64,000 nucleotides of DNA, taken from the NCBI GenBank assembly GCA_937958815.1, contig CALGMR010000009.1, positions 248,001-312,000 on the forward strand, read 5' to 3'. Below are positions 9,115 through 19,258 of the stretch, one piece after another. Origin of the DNA: an uncultured Rhizobiaceae group bacterium (GTDB lineage Bacteria; Pseudomonadota; Alphaproteobacteria; Rhizobiales; Rhizobiaceae). Every line of letters begins with the position of its first letter. The first letter of the stretch is position 1. The position numbers and the translations under genes are program-made. The notes beneath the pieces are model-generated. The model was not told the origin of the DNA. It did not search any database and saw only the letters and a list, made by a program, of their open reading frames with translations.

Positions 9115-12100
9115 CTATCCTTCGATTTCGCGCATCGCATCTGCATCGCGCAAGGAAATATCAGGATAGTCAGGATCTGTCCCCACCTCAGGCAACACAC
9201 GCCAAGAACGAGCGCATTTTTGCCCTTTAGCCATGCGATTTACAACGGCGACACCATCGACTTCATCAATGGTGAAAGCATCTGGGCTTGGCGCTTGAGA
9301 TGTGACTTCGATTTGGCTGGTGATGCAGATTTCTGCAAAATCCAGCCCATCGAGAGACTTGAGCAATTCGGCATTTGTCACATGTACCAATGGCGCAGCT
9401 TCGAGAGATGACCCAATGCGCTTTGGATCATCTTTTTCCAGTCTGCGCACAACTTCCAAAGCGCCAGTCACCACGCGGCGCACTTTGCGCACTTTCGACC
9501 ATTTGGCTGCTAAACCATCATCGCGCCATTCTGCTGGCACATCAGGGAATTGGCGTAAATGGACGGAATCGCCTCCGGGGTGACGTTCCAGCCATGCCTC
9601 TTCCATGGTGAAGCACAACATTGGTGCCATCCAAGCCGTTAAACAGTCGAACAATTTCGATACGACCTGCAAAGCCGCTTTGCGGCGCACGGAAGATGGC
9701 GCATCGCAATAAAGCGCGTCTTTGCGCACGTCAAAATAGAATGCCGACAATTCGATGTTCATGAAGTTGTTGAGGGCAGCAAACACTTTTTTGAAATCGA
9801 AAGCGTCATAGCCATCGCGCACTAACACATCGAGTTCTGAGATGCGGTGCAGCATCAAACGCTCCAGCTCAGGCATATCTGCAAAGGCAACTTCTTCGCC
9901 CTTATCATGGGCCAATGTTCCCAGCATCCAGCGCAATGTATTTCGCAGTTTGCGGTAAGCGTCGATGGAAGTTTTGAGAATTTCTGGCCCGATGCGCAGG
10001 TCTTCCGCATAATCGGCAGACGCCACCCATAGGCGCAGAATATCCGCACCTGATTGTTTGATCACATCTTGCGGTGTTGTTTGATTGCCGAGAGATTTGG
10101 ACATTTTCCGCCCGTCTTCTGCCATCACAAAGCCGTGGGTCAACACCGCATCATAGGGTGCACGGCCACGTGTTCCGCAGCTTTCAAGCAAAGAGGAATG
10201 GAACCAACCGCGATGTTGGTCGGAGCCTTCCAGATACAAATCCGCAGGCCATTTCAAATCTTCGCGCTGCTCAAGACAGAATGCGTGGGTGGAACCAGAA
10301 TCAAACCAAACATCGAGGATGTCATCGACCTTTTCCCAAGCGTCCATGTCGTCCACAAATCCGTCAAGAAAACGCTCTTTTGCACCGTCGGCATACCAAG
10401 CATCTGCGCCTTCTTTCGAATAGGCATCTTTGATCCGCGCCATCAATTCATCGGAGCGATCAAAGTCTGGCCCCGGGATCACCTGCCCTGTTTCCTCATT
10501 GCGGAACACAGAGATTGGAACACCCCAAGCGCGTTGACGTGAGAGCACCCAATCAGGGCGTTGCTCAATCATCGCGCGCAAACGGTTTTGGCCCGCGGCT
10601 GGCACGAAACGAGTTTCGTCAATCGCAGCCAATGCCGTTTGACGAAGTGTGCCCATATTGGAGGCGGAGCCATCACCAACAACACCGTCTTTGTCCATAT
10701 AGACAAACCACTGAGGCGTGTTTCGGAAGATGATTGGCTTTTTGGAACGCCAGGAATGCGGGTACTCGTGTTTCACACGGCCACGGGCAAACAAGTTGTT
10801 CTCACCGATCAGAGCCGTGATCACCTTCTGGTTCGCATCGCCCTTTTTACCTTTGTCGTCGATCACACGTGCGCCTTCGAAACCCGGGGCGTCGGCGGTG
10901 TAAAAGCCTGCATCATCGACCGGAAAGGGAATGCGCGTGTCGATGCCCATTGCCTCGATTGTGTTGGTGTTGGCCATCCAAGCTTCAAAGTCATCGCGAC
11001 CATGGCTTGGTGCGGTGTGCACAAAACCAGTACCCGCATCGTCAGTGACATGATCACCAGCAAGCATGGGCACGGTGAAACCGTAGAATGGATCGACATT
11101 GGCAAGCGGATGCTGAAGGCTTATCGCGCCAAGTTCTTTCGCGGTCACATCGGATAGGCGAGTAAGCATAACCTTTGCTTTGGTAGCGCACTCGTCTGCC
11201 AAACTATCAGCAAAAATCAACCTGTCGCCAGCTTGGGGACCGAAGTCTTGCTCCGCACTTTCCACTTCAAACAGGCCGTAATTCACACGCTCGGAATAAC
11301 ACACCGCGCGATTGGCAGGAATTGTCCACGGTGTGGTAGTCCAGATGACAATCGATGCGTTGCGTAATTCACTCCATCTATCGCTTTGAGCAGCAATAAT
11401 TTCTTCGTCTGGCCGCTCCCCGCCATGGATTCCAAAGGCCCCCGGGAAAGTAGCAATAGGAAACTTCACCCAAACCGTGTCGCTCTCGTAGATTTCGTAT
11501 TCGATCTCGGCTTCGGCCAAGGCTGTGCGTTCGACCACGCTCCACATGATCGGCTTTGAGCCACGATAGAGCTGTCCGCTTTTGGCGAACTTCATCAGCT
11601 CGTTGGCAATGATGGCCTCCGAGTCAAAATTCATTGTCAGATACGGCTGTTTAAAATCACCCGTTACACCCAGGCGCAAAAACTCTTCCGTTTGCACGCC
11701 GACCCAGTGGGCAGCAAAGTCGCGGCATTCCTTGCGAAATTCGTTGATCGGAACTTCGTCTTTGTTTTTCCCTTTGGCGCGATATTGCTCTTCGATTTTC
11801 CATTCAATGGGCAGGCCGTGGCAATCCCAACCGGGGACGTAATTTGAATCGTACCCACGCATCTGGAACGAACGCGTGATGATATCTTTGAGAATTTTAT
11901 TAAGCGCATGGCCAATATGCAAATTTCCGTTTGCATAGGGCGGCCCATCATGCAGCACATATTTCGGGCGGCCAGCTGCATCTTCACGCAGCTTTTTGTA
12001 GAGGTCTTGCTCCTCCCATCTGGCGATCATTTCCGGCTCTTTTTTCGGCAAGCCAGCGCGCATGGGAAAATCTGTTTTTGGCAGGTTGAGTGTGAGCGAA

Positions 12101-12126
12101 TAATCGCGGGTCTCAGAGTCAGACAT
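9115..12126 (-). CDS. ileS: Isoleucyl-tRNA synthetase
   Basis: A 1003-aa class I aminoacyl-tRNA synthetase that charges tRNA-Ile, with an editing domain for mischarged valine. HIGH is at residues 70-73 and KMSKS at 674-678 within [12 protein letters not shown]; the CP1 editing domain lies between about 190 and 430. The C-terminal zinc-binding region of the E. coli enzyme is degenerate: KCARSW replaces KCxRCW and the second CxxC pair is absent, ending in [13 protein letters not shown]. This loss appears in related alphaproteobacterial enzymes. The 256 bp upstream, before the SDR stop, must contain its promoter and leader. Confidence 0.97.
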   Translation of the reverse strand: MSDSETRDYSLTLNLPKTDFPMRAGLPKKEPEMIARWEEQDLYKKLREDAAGRPKYVLHDGPPYANGNLHIGHALNKILKDIITRSFQMRGYDSNYVPGWDCHGLPIEWKIEEQYRAKGKNKDEVPINEFRKECRDFAAHWVGVQTEEFLRLGVTGDFKQPYLTMNFDSEAIIANELMKFAKSGQLYRGSKPIMWSVVERTALAEAEIEYEIYESDTVWVKFPIATFPGAFGIHGGERPDEEIIAAQSDRWSELRNASIVIWTTTPWTIPANRAVCYSERVNYGLFEVESAEQDFGPQAGDRLIFADSLADECATKAKVMLTRLSDVTAKELGAISLQHPLANVDPFYGFTVPMLAGDHVTDDAGTGFVHTAPSHGRDDFEAWMANTNTIEAMGIDTRIPFPVDDAGFYTADAPGFEGARVIDDKGKKGDANQKVITALIGENNLFARGRVKHEYPHSWRSKKPIIFRNTPQWFVYMDKDGVVGDGSASNMGTLRQTALAAIDETRFVPAAGQNRLRAMIEQRPDWVLSRQRAWGVPISVFRNEETGQVIPGPDFDRSDELMARIKDAYSKEGADAWYADGAKERFLDGFVDDMDAWEKVDDILDVWFDSGSTHAFCLEQREDLKWPADLYLEGSDQHRGWFHSSLLESCGTRGRAPYDAVLTHGFVMAEDGRKMSKSLGNQTTPQDVIKQSGADILRLWVASADYAEDLRIGPEILKTSIDAYRKLRNTLRWMLGTLAHDKGEEVAFADMPELERLMLHRISELDVLVRDGYDAFDFKKVFAALNNFMNIELSAFYFDVRKDALYCDAPSSVRRKAALQVVSKLFDCLTAWMAPMLCFTMEEAWLERHPGGDSVHLRQFPDVPAEWRDDGLAAKWSKVRKVRRVVTGALEVVRRLEKDDPKRIGSSLEAAPLVHVTNAELLKSLDGLDFAEICITSQIEVTSQAPSPDAFTIDEVDGVAVVNRMAKGQKCARSWRVLPEVGTDPDYPDISLRDADAMREIEG

Positions 12127-12234
12127 AGATGTTTATCTCAGGTTTCAGCCAAATTGCGTTTCGCAAGTTCGGCTGCGGTCATTTCAATACTTGATGAATT
12201 TCGCCCTGTTGAACATGGCACGGGCGGGTGCCTT

Positions 12235-12267
12235 CCCGGTCTTTCGCCTTTTCAGCTGAAGACCGGG
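12235..12267 (-). promoter_or_regulatory. Inverted repeat in the ileS 5' leader region
   Basis: A perfect 9-bp inverted repeat (CCCGGTCTT at 12235-12243 and AAGACCGGG at 12259-12267) around a 15-nt loop that itself contains the palindrome TTCAGCTGAA. It lies about 110 nt before the ileS start. There is no T-run on either side, so it is not an ordinary intrinsic terminator for the SDR gene. A leader-RNA structure or protein-binding site are both possible. Confidence 0.4.
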
Positions 12268-12382
12268 CCAATAATTCGTATAGTATGGCGGCGCAGGTTC
12301 CGCTTTGCGTTGTGTTCAAGACGTCTCATAAAAGCTGCATAGCAAAGGCTTGTCTGGGTTTCCAGCAGAAACCGTCATTGGC

Positions 12383-13144
12383 TCAATATGTGTTGGAATC
12401 CAGTTTGTCGAAAATGACTTTGCGCATCATTTTCGACATCATATTCGGGGCCAACTTCCCAAAGAATTTGGCTGCACCTGCACCTTTGCCCGCATACAAT
12501 TCCTTTTTGCCTTTTGAAGCTGCTTTTAGGATCAGCTTTGCCATGTCTTCAGGTAACATGCGTTTGTTGGCTTTGGCATCTTTTGGGGAATATCGCTCGG
12601 CATGCTCTGTTCTAATTGGTCCAGGAAAAACCGCTGTGACACCCACGCCTCTTTTTTTGAACGGTTTACGCACGCTTTTTGCATATATGGCGAGCGCATC
12701 TTTTGTGGCGGCATAGACACTTGCGCCCGGATAGCCCACCGCGTGAGACAAGGAAGAAATGAACACTATTTGAGATTTTGGAGCCATATTGTTTTGGCGC
12801 ATCAACTGAGACGCAACAACCAAAGGCGCGGTCAAATTAATTGCAATCAGTTTTTCATATGCGGCACCTGGAATTTCTTCAAACCGTCCAGTTGCGCTTA
12901 TGCCCGCGTTCAATACCACCAGATCGAATTTTACATCTTTGACGTCTCTGAGCAGACGTTGAATGGAGCTGGGGTTGGCGAGGTCTGCCAAAACAACGCG
13001 ACATGATCCACGACTTTTGATGGCAAGATCGTCCAGCGCATCTGTGTCTCGATCCACAGCCCAAACCTCGTGGCCTGCCTCCAACAGTTGATCCGTCATT
13101 GCACGACCAAGACCGTTTGCAGCGCCTGTGATCAAAGCCTTCAC
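12383..13144 (-). CDS. Short-chain dehydrogenase/reductase (SDR), second copy of pair
   Basis: A 253-aa classical SDR oxidoreductase with an N-terminal NAD(P) site TGAANGLG, the NAG-type stretch LNAGIS, the catalytic Ser in ISSLS and the YAATK dyad. I chose the GTG at 13144: it is preceded by a strong AGGAGGGGG Shine-Dalgarno and overlaps the stop of the upstream SDR by 4 bp (GTGA). The long open frame upstream of it is a shadow of the neighbouring gene. It is last in the operon HAD-ribF-SDR-SDR. The C-terminal 60 residues are Lys-rich with several Met. Substrate unknown. Confidence 0.88.
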   Translation of the reverse strand: MKALITGAANGLGRAMTDQLLEAGHEVWAVDRDTDALDDLAIKSRGSCRVVLADLANPSSIQRLLRDVKDVKFDLVVLNAGISATGRFEEIPGAAYEKLIAINLTAPLVVASQLMRQNNMAPKSQIVFISSLSHAVGYPGASVYAATKDALAIYAKSVRKPFKKRGVGVTAVFPGPIRTEHAERYSPKDAKANKRMLPEDMAKLILKAASKGKKELYAGKGAGAAKFFGKLAPNMMSKMMRKVIFDKLDSNTY

Positions 13145-13884
13145 AGTTCCCCCTCCTTTGCAGAAGAGAATATAGAAGACCAGCCATAGGTTTTGGACAA
13201 CACACGTTTGCCATCGCGGTTGCGGATAGAGCGTTGAATGGCGCGCACCGCGCGTTTCGTGGGCATGAAAAACATGCGTACAAATCCGGTTTTCAAACCT
13301 GCTTTTGCATGCATTTTTGTACGCGTTGGTCCGGGATGAATGATTTGAACATGGGCACGGGTGCGCCATTCTTCGCGCAGCGAACGCACAAAGCCCTCCA
13401 AACCTGCTTTGGTGGCAGCGTAGGTCGCAAATTGCGATTGGCCCTTTGCCGCTGTGGAACCAATCATCACCAACTGCCCTTTTGCAGCAAACAAAAGCGG
13501 AGCAATTGCTTTTGAGATCAAAACCGGAGCAGTCAGATTTATTGTGATCTGATCGGATATTTGTTCGGGAGTTTCATCTGCGGCGTGTCCCGTCCATCCG
13601 GTGGCGGCATTTAAAATTGCAAGATCAAGGCTCTGCCACTGAAACTTTTCCATGGCTTGAGCAATCGCACGCGCCGCCGCTTCGGGTTCGCTTTGATCCG
13701 CACGAATATAGGAAATGTTGGGCGAGCCGAAGAAATCCAAATCATTGCTCAACAATTGACGGCCAGTCGCCACAACCCGATGCCCGCGGCTGGCATAGGC
13801 TTTCGCCAATTCCAGCCCCAAACCATCAGTTGCGCCTGTGATCAAAACATTTCGGCTTTTCAACTCACGCCGCGCCACGTTCAC
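13141..13884 (-). CDS. Short-chain dehydrogenase/reductase (SDR), first copy of pair
   Basis: A 247-aa classical SDR with the cofactor loop TGATDGLG, a catalytic Ser in IGSTAA and the dyad YAATK. It is about the same size as the next gene and shows the same motif spacing, so the pair probably arose by tandem duplication followed by strong divergence. The ATG overlaps the ribF stop by 4 bp (ATGA) and its own stop overlaps the next start by 4 bp. The conserved link to ribF suggests coordinated expression, but nothing visible connects its reaction to flavin synthesis. Confidence 0.88.
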   Translation of the reverse strand: MNVARRELKSRNVLITGATDGLGLELAKAYASRGHRVVATGRQLLSNDLDFFGSPNISYIRADQSEPEAAARAIAQAMEKFQWQSLDLAILNAATGWTGHAADETPEQISDQITINLTAPVLISKAIAPLLFAAKGQLVMIGSTAAKGQSQFATYAATKAGLEGFVRSLREEWRTRAHVQIIHPGPTRTKMHAKAGLKTGFVRMFFMPTKRAVRAIQRSIRNRDGKRVLSKTYGWSSIFSSAKEGEL

Positions 13885-14876
13885 CCCACCTGCAAGTTCG
13901 AGAAATTCAGATATAAATCCAGTTCGGACAAGGGTTGCACCCCTGCCAAAACTGCTCGCGCCTCAGACGTGTCTTTGTCCATTTGCGCAACCAGTGCTTC
14001 AGCGCTGTCAAATTTTTCTTCGCCGCGCAAATAGGCGAACAAAGACACTTCAATATTCTGGCCGTATAAATCGCCAGAATAATCAAAAATGAATGTTTCC
14101 AAAAGCGCTTCACCATTGTCGAAGGTGGGACGGCGCCCATAGCTTGCAACACCGTTGCGCAAAATTCCGTCTTCAGTGCGCAAGCGCACCGCATATATTC
14201 CGTGCGCCAAATGGCAGCTTTCAGGCAAGGCTAAATTGGCTGTTGGATATCCAAGCGTGCGTCCCAGTTGTTGGCCTTTGATAACTTCACCAGAAACGCA
14301 CCAGCGATATCCAAGCAGGCCAGCAGTTTCGACCACATCGCCCGCGCCCAAACACCGCCTGATGCGACTTGACGAAATTGCTTCACAATTTTCATCTTCA
14401 TGGGCTTCAACAATGGTCACGCCCATATTTCTTGCTTCACCTTTGGCACGCAGAAATTCAGGCGTGCCCACACGGTCTTTGCCGAACATAAAATTGAAAC
14501 CTGACACCACATGACTGGCACCTGCTTTTTCCAGCAAAAAATGATCCACGAAATCGTCCGCACTGGTGGCGGCCAAATCACGGGTAAATGGCAGTGTGAG
14601 CAATCCATCCAGACCAAACGCTTGCAGCACACGCGCTTTCATATTTTCTGGAGTGAGACGAAAAACTGGAGATTCAGGTTTAAACAGGGTGCGTGGATGG
14701 GGCTCAAACGAAATGGCATAAGCCTTGGTCTTGGCTTTTTGCGCGACGTCCAGTGCGGTTTCGAGAACCGCTTGATGCCCCCTGTGCACACCATCGAAAT
14801 TTCCGATCGCCAACACACAGCCGCGTGCTTCATCTGCAACGGCGTTGTCTAAATTATGATGCAGGAAGGTGGTCAC
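13881..14876 (-). CDS. ribF: Bifunctional riboflavin kinase / FAD synthetase RibF
   Basis: Converts riboflavin to FMN and FMN to FAD. The N-terminal FAD synthetase domain carries the nucleotidyltransferase motif GNFDGVHRGHQ, and the C-terminal riboflavin kinase domain begins near SGEVIKGQQLGRTLGYPTAN with the GxxxPTAN signature. I chose the GTG at 14876 (331 aa), 2 bp after the preceding stop; this gives a normal N-terminus that begins VTTFLHHNL. An in-frame ATG at 14912 would overlap the HAD gene by 34 bp and has no good ribosome-binding site. Overlaps the first SDR gene by 4 bp. Confidence 0.93.
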   Translation of the reverse strand: MTTFLHHNLDNAVADEARGCVLAIGNFDGVHRGHQAVLETALDVAQKAKTKAYAISFEPHPRTLFKPESPVFRLTPENMKARVLQAFGLDGLLTLPFTRDLAATSADDFVDHFLLEKAGASHVVSGFNFMFGKDRVGTPEFLRAKGEARNMGVTIVEAHEDENCEAISSSRIRRCLGAGDVVETAGLLGYRWCVSGEVIKGQQLGRTLGYPTANLALPESCHLAHGIYAVRLRTEDGILRNGVASYGRRPTFDNGEALLETFIFDYSGDLYGQNIEVSLFAYLRGEEKFDSAEALVAQMDKDTSEARAVLAGVQPLSELDLYLNFSNLQVG

Positions 14877-14878
14877 TT

Positions 14879-15757
14879 CTAAACGCCTTCCCAACTCAAT
14901 CTTGGCATCCAAAATTTTGGCTTTGCGCCATTTTTGTCCAGGAATTCAAAGAGCTTTGCTTCATCTGGTGCATCAGGATCACCGTATTCACCACTGTGAA
15001 TTCCCGCACTTATGTAAAGTAAGTCATACCCGTTTGATTGCGCACCCGCCACATCTGTCGGCATTCCATCGCCAATCGCGATTGCATCAGATTGCGCAAT
15101 ATCGCCAACTGTGACGGCTTGCAACTTTTCAAAAGCCAGATCGTAGATTGGTTTATGCGGCTTGCCAGCAACGCGGGTTACGCCGCCCAATTGTTCGTAC
15201 AAACGTGCAAGCGAACCCGCGCACCAAATTAGTCGATCACCGCGTTCGACCACCAAATCTGGATTTGCGCAAATGAATGGCACGCCGCGCCGCACATAGG
15301 CTGACAATATGTGCGTGTAATCTTGCGGTGTTTCTTTTTCATCATCAATCAAACCTGTGCAGACAATCGTTGCTGCATCTGTGCCGTCGCAAAGCTCCAC
15401 ATCCAAACAGTCAAACAGAGGCAGGTCTCGGTCTGGTCCCAAATGAAACACTGGGCCTTCGGCTTTTGCGATTAAAACGCGCGTGACATCGCCAGAGGTT
15501 GCAATGTCGTCATAGCTGTCTTCACGCACTCCCAAATCTTTCAACTGCTGGCGAACGCCTTCATTGGGCCTTGGTGAATTTGTGATGAGAACAACACGTC
15601 CGCCTTGCTCGCGATAAGAGGCGAGAGCATCAACTGAGCTCTGGTAGACCGATTGACCATTGTGAACCACGCCCCAGACATCGCTGAGAATGCCTTTGTA
15701 GCCTGGTGCTATTTCAACCAATCCGCTTGCGCGGTGTGAAAGGGCTGCTGATGACAT
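14879..15757 (-). CDS. HAD-superfamily hydrolase, class IIA (TIGR01459-like)
   Basis: A 292-aa haloacid-dehalogenase-type phosphatase. Motif I is SDVWGVVHNG with the nucleophile Asp26; motif II is LITNSPRP; the Lys motif lies in GKPHKPIYD; motif IV is IGDGMPTDVAGA. This matches the family of uncharacterised class IIA HADs usually found beside ribF in alphaproteobacteria, sometimes suspected to act on sugar or nucleotide phosphates. First gene of the four-gene ribF operon. It is divergent from the EAL-domain gene; the 218 bp between them should carry both promoters. Confidence 0.87.
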   Translation of the reverse strand: MSSAALSHRASGLVEIAPGYKGILSDVWGVVHNGQSVYQSSVDALASYREQGGRVVLITNSPRPNEGVRQQLKDLGVREDSYDDIATSGDVTRVLIAKAEGPVFHLGPDRDLPLFDCLDVELCDGTDAATIVCTGLIDDEKETPQDYTHILSAYVRRGVPFICANPDLVVERGDRLIWCAGSLARLYEQLGGVTRVAGKPHKPIYDLAFEKLQAVTVGDIAQSDAIAIGDGMPTDVAGAQSNGYDLLYISAGIHSGEYGDPDAPDEAKLFEFLDKNGAKPKFWMPRLSWEGV

Positions 15758-15975
15758 AACTATGGGACCGATTTAGGAATTTTCCCCCTCGCGTAAGCCG
15801 CAGTTGGCAAACCGTCAAGTTTCCATCCCTGTTTGGCGCAAAACACAGTAAATCTGCGCCAATAAGAACGGTGTATTTCTCAAGTCGCCGCTTCACTGTT
15901 GACACTCTAAGAGATAAGGATTCTGAACGAAACGTGTTTCCAGCGTTGAACAATGTGAGGCGGCTAATTCAAGCT

Positions 15976-17133
15976 ATGGAAATTGAATCTGACAAATTGT
16001 GGTTCAAGCGCCTGTTTGTGCTCACCTGCATTATTGTGATCGGTGTGTCGCTTGGTGTGTTGATTTCGCGGTTTGGATTTGCTGCTCCCTTGCCGGCAAT
16101 CGTTGCCTCGATCGGTGGTGTCGTCATTGCCTATATCGGGTGGAGACACTTCGCCCTCTCGCGGGATGTGAACAACCTGAAAATTCACGCCTCCCATTCT
16201 GCCCAATATCTGGAAGAGATCGAGCGGAAAATGGAGAGTTTGTCTCAAGCCGTAGCACAACCGGTGACGAGCGTTGCAGATGAAACTGCAAATGCAGAAT
16301 TGGTTACCGCAACAAACCTTGCCGAACCTTCGGAGGATGAGACGCAAGTGGTTGAACCCGAGCCTGAACCAGCTCCAACATCCATTAAAACGCTGCAACC
16401 ACAAGATAAAGAGGACGTGCGTTCTGCTTTGAAGAACGGCGAACTGGGCATGCATCTGCAACCCATTGTTGAATTGCCAGACAGAAAACCTGCGCATTTT
16501 GAAGCTTTCATGCGGATCAACAACAAGTCTAAAGGATATTTGGACAACAAAGAATTCCGCAAAGTTGCGGCTGCCAGCGGATTGTTACCTTCGTTGGAAC
16601 AAAAAGTAATTTTTGCGTCTTCGCGCATTCTCAAGCAATTGATCAACTTAGAAAAGCCCGCAGGAATTTTCTGTTCTTTGTCTCCAGAGACCCTTCGCGA
16701 TGAAGGTGTGTGGGAAAAAATCCATAAGTTCATTGCAAAGAACAAAGGATTGACCTCGTCCATTACTCTGCAAATTTCCCAACGCGAATTTCTCGCTCTT
16801 AATAAAAAAGAACGAACCCAGCTAATGACGCTGAAAAAATTAAACGCAAGCGTCTCGCTGTCTCACGTTTTGGATCCGGCTGTGGATTTAGCTGCTCTCA
16901 AGTCCAGCGGAATTGATAGTGTTAAATGCCCTGGATCAATTCTCATACACAGCGATCATGATGATATGAGTTTGTCAGAGTTTGTTTCAAGCTTTGCGGA
17001 AGCGGGTTTGATGTTGATAGCTGATGAAATTGAAACTGAAGAAGAAGCGGAAGCATTGTTGGAAGCTGGGGTGACATATGCGCAAGGCACGTTGTTCGCC
17101 CCTCCTCGCCCAGTCAAAGCAGACCTTTTGTAA
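15976..17133 (+). CDS. Membrane protein with degenerate EAL domain (TipF-like)
   Basis: A 385-aa protein with two hydrophobic segments near the N-terminus (about residues 12-36 and 38-58), a predicted coiled coil, an acidic Glu/Pro linker, and a C-terminal EAL-family domain. The domain is recognisable (LQPIVELPDRK, then FEAFMR at 175-180, and AQGTLFAPPRPV at the end), but catalytic positions are altered: EAL reads EAF, the metal-binding ExxE strand reads LQISQ (from residue 265), and the DDFG loop is missing. It is therefore probably a c-di-GMP sensor or scaffold, not a phosphodiesterase. Topology and the VRxAL...LQPIV region resemble TipF, which acts in flagellum assembly. Start uncertain: a GTG at 15871 is also in frame. 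Confidence 0.75.
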   Translation: MEIESDKLWFKRLFVLTCIIVIGVSLGVLISRFGFAAPLPAIVASIGGVVIAYIGWRHFALSRDVNNLKIHASHSAQYLEEIERKMESLSQAVAQPVTSVADETANAELVTATNLAEPSEDETQVVEPEPEPAPTSIKTLQPQDKEDVRSALKNGELGMHLQPIVELPDRKPAHFEAFMRINNKSKGYLDNKEFRKVAAASGLLPSLEQKVIFASSRILKQLINLEKPAGIFCSLSPETLRDEGVWEKIHKFIAKNKGLTSSITLQISQREFLALNKKERTQLMTLKKLNASVSLSHVLDPAVDLAALKSSGIDSVKCPGSILIHSDHDDMSLSEFVSSFAEAGLMLIADEIETEEEAEALLEAGVTYAQGTLFAPPRPVKADLL

Positions 17134-17141
17134 CCAAACAA

Positions 17142-17175
17142 AAACGCCCGCTCTTTCCAGAACGGGCGTCTTGAA
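17142..17175 (-). terminator. Intrinsic terminator of the vWA gene
   Basis: Stem ACGCCCG (17144-17150) and CGGGCGT (17163-17169) with a 12-nt loop. On the minus strand the stem is followed by TTTTTG, which suits the vWA/TadG-like gene that ends at 17195. On the plus strand the trailing sequence is CTTGAATTTT, a weaker but possible terminator for the EAL gene, so it may work both ways. Confidence 0.8.
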
Positions 17176-17194
17176 TTTTGGTCGTCGATTGAAC

Positions 17195-19258
17195 TTATTC
17201 TGTAATAGACAGTTCCGCGATTTTCTCAGCAATGTCGCCAAACGCTGCCACAAGTGCTGCATTGTCTGATGCATCATAGTAGAGTTTTCCACCGCTTGAA
17301 TTTGGGGATGCACACCCTTCGAGCATTGTTTTCACGCTAGAACCATTGGTCACATCAAAGGCGATTGAATAAATCGTAATCCCTTGGGCTTTGATATTTC
17401 CACACGTTTCCACCAAATGTTCGTCCATTGCTTGTTGGAACGTTGCGGAATTGTGCAATGGATTGGCGGCACCATCATAACCTTCAAAGATACGACCGTT
17501 GACCGTTAAACCCCATGAACCGTAGACGGACTTATTGGTTTTGGCATAACCCTGATTGAAGTAATCAGCAGGATAGTAGGTATTGTTACCATCAGTCATC
17601 ATAATCATGATCTTCTTGTTGTCTTTAACACTGTAATCACGACCATTGACGAACGGCTGGCCTGGAGACAGCGTCCGCATCCCCCAAATTGCACCTTGTT
17701 GAATGTTGGTTGCGCCTTCGGCACGCATATCATTCAATGCGTCCTTCACTTCATCCTCTGAAGTTGTGAGATCCGTGATAGGTTCAGATGTGCACATAAA
17801 ATTTGGACCACCGCGCAAACCGAGCAAATAGGGTGCACCTGGTCTTCTATTATTTACGTCGAAGACTGTCGGTCTGTCGTTGTCGCTGTCGCGGAAGTAT
17901 TTGGTTGTCCAAGCCTGTCGTTGGTATTGGTCATCGCCACCCGTATTCTCCAACGCCCGCGCGTCTAGTGACCCCTTATAGTTGTGGTCATCTTTCAGAT
18001 AGTTGTTTTCGTACCAACCTTCTCCAGTAATAATTGGACCATCGACAGTGTCTGTTCCTCCACCGCTATTGCCGTAACGCCATTCACCGCGATATTGGTA
18101 GTCGTAGCTGTAGTAGTTCGCAAAACCTTGTCTCGGATGAGCTGCACCGGGGTGGCCATCGGTCCACCTTCTGCAGAAATATCCAGCCCGACCCTCTCTT
18201 CTCCATCGTTCACAATATGGCGTGGCTGATACTTCCACCAGAATTTGTGATTTTTCTCCGTTCCAGTTGTCTGGAGTGTCGGGTGCAAAGGATGGCACGA
18301 TCATTGTGGCAGGATTGCCAGTCGTTGGTGTGTCATCATTTGTGCTGTAAGGATGTGGACGTGCTTCGACACACCCCTTCCAGCTTTCGCCTGGCAAATT
18401 ATCATAAAGTGTAAATCGAGAAATTGGTGTGCCGCCGGTCGTTTGATAGCCAGCCCCCACTTTCACAACGTCAGGGTTTGTTTCCCAATTATAAAAATAC
18501 TTTTTGTTTTGGTCGCCCCAATGAATGGGTGAAATACCTGTCCTATCCATCCAAGATTGGTTCGAGTTTCCGGATCCAACATTGACCATTCCAGAAAAGG
18601 GAACAACTGAAAACTGAACCGGATTTGGTCTTGGGCTGGCTCTGAGTTGAGCATGAAGTGTTGTCACCAGATTGGTTGCTGCCGCTTTTAAAACATCCAG
18701 CTTACTGGTTGATGAAGAACTGTTCGCTGATAAACGCATTGAACCGGAATTATCAAGCACGAGAGCGATTTCGACCGTCTCGTTGCCGCATGCAACCTTT
18801 GTACTTGCATTTAACGTTACATGATCTGGATCACCGGCTTTTTTGTAAGCTCCGTGAAACACATCAAACCACAGTTTATGTCTGAGTGTGGCCGTCGCGG
18901 CCACGCCATTATCTGCACAAGAACTTTCCGTCAGTCCTGGAAACTGCAGTTGTCCCTCAGAACCGGGCAGATTTTCGATGTTTCTGGCAAATAATTCTTC
19001 GCCTGCTTTCTTCGCATCTTCGATGCTTGCACCGCGACTTATAGACCGCGCTGTCACAACAGTGGCCGCGTCAACTGCAGCTTGGAAATTAACTCGAGCG
19101 CGATACATTTCCGCAGTGTCTATTGCAACACCCGTAAACATCATCAACGGAAGAAACATTACAGCTGTGAGAATCTTGAGGCTACCACTGTCATTGCAGA
19201 GAGCTAACTTTGCTTTCTTCAATATCGATTTGCTCGCTAGATACTTCTTATTAGACAT
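17195..19258 (-). CDS. TadE/TadG-like protein with von Willebrand factor A domain
   Basis: A 687-aa protein with a short cytoplasmic N-terminus, one hydrophobic segment (ILTAVMFLPLMMFTGVAID) and the TadE/G-like stretch typical of Flp/Tad pilus proteins, followed by a vWA domain. The MIDAS metal site starts with LVLDNSGSMR and continues in IMMTDGNN; a large Gly/Tyr/Trp-rich insertion of about 250 residues splits the domain. I chose ATG 19258 because GGAG lies 8 nt upstream. No other tad or cpa genes are present here, so it is an orphan. It probably sits in the inner membrane with the vWA domain outside, but its partner is unknown. Confidence 0.82.
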   Translation of the reverse strand: MSNKKYLASKSILKKAKLALCNDSGSLKILTAVMFLPLMMFTGVAIDTAEMYRARVNFQAAVDAATVVTARSISRGASIEDAKKAGEELFARNIENLPGSEGQLQFPGLTESSCADNGVAATATLRHKLWFDVFHGAYKKAGDPDHVTLNASTKVACGNETVEIALVLDNSGSMRLSANSSSSTSKLDVLKAAATNLVTTLHAQLRASPRPNPVQFSVVPFSGMVNVGSGNSNQSWMDRTGISPIHWGDQNKKYFYNWETNPDVVKVGAGYQTTGGTPISRFTLYDNLPGESWKGCVEARPHPYSTNDDTPTTGNPATMIVPSFAPDTPDNWNGEKSQILVEVSATPYCERWRREGRAGYFCRRWTDGHPGAAHPRQGFANYYSYDYQYRGEWRYGNSGGGTDTVDGPIITGEGWYENNYLKDDHNYKGSLDARALENTGGDDQYQRQAWTTKYFRDSDNDRPTVFDVNNRRPGAPYLLGLRGGPNFMCTSEPITDLTTSEDEVKDALNDMRAEGATNIQQGAIWGMRTLSPGQPFVNGRDYSVKDNKKIMIMMTDGNNTYYPADYFNQGYAKTNKSVYGSWGLTVNGRIFEGYDGAANPLHNSATFQQAMDEHLVETCGNIKAQGITIYSIAFDVTNGSSVKTMLEGCASPNSSGGKLYYDASDNAALVAAFGDIAEKIAELSITE

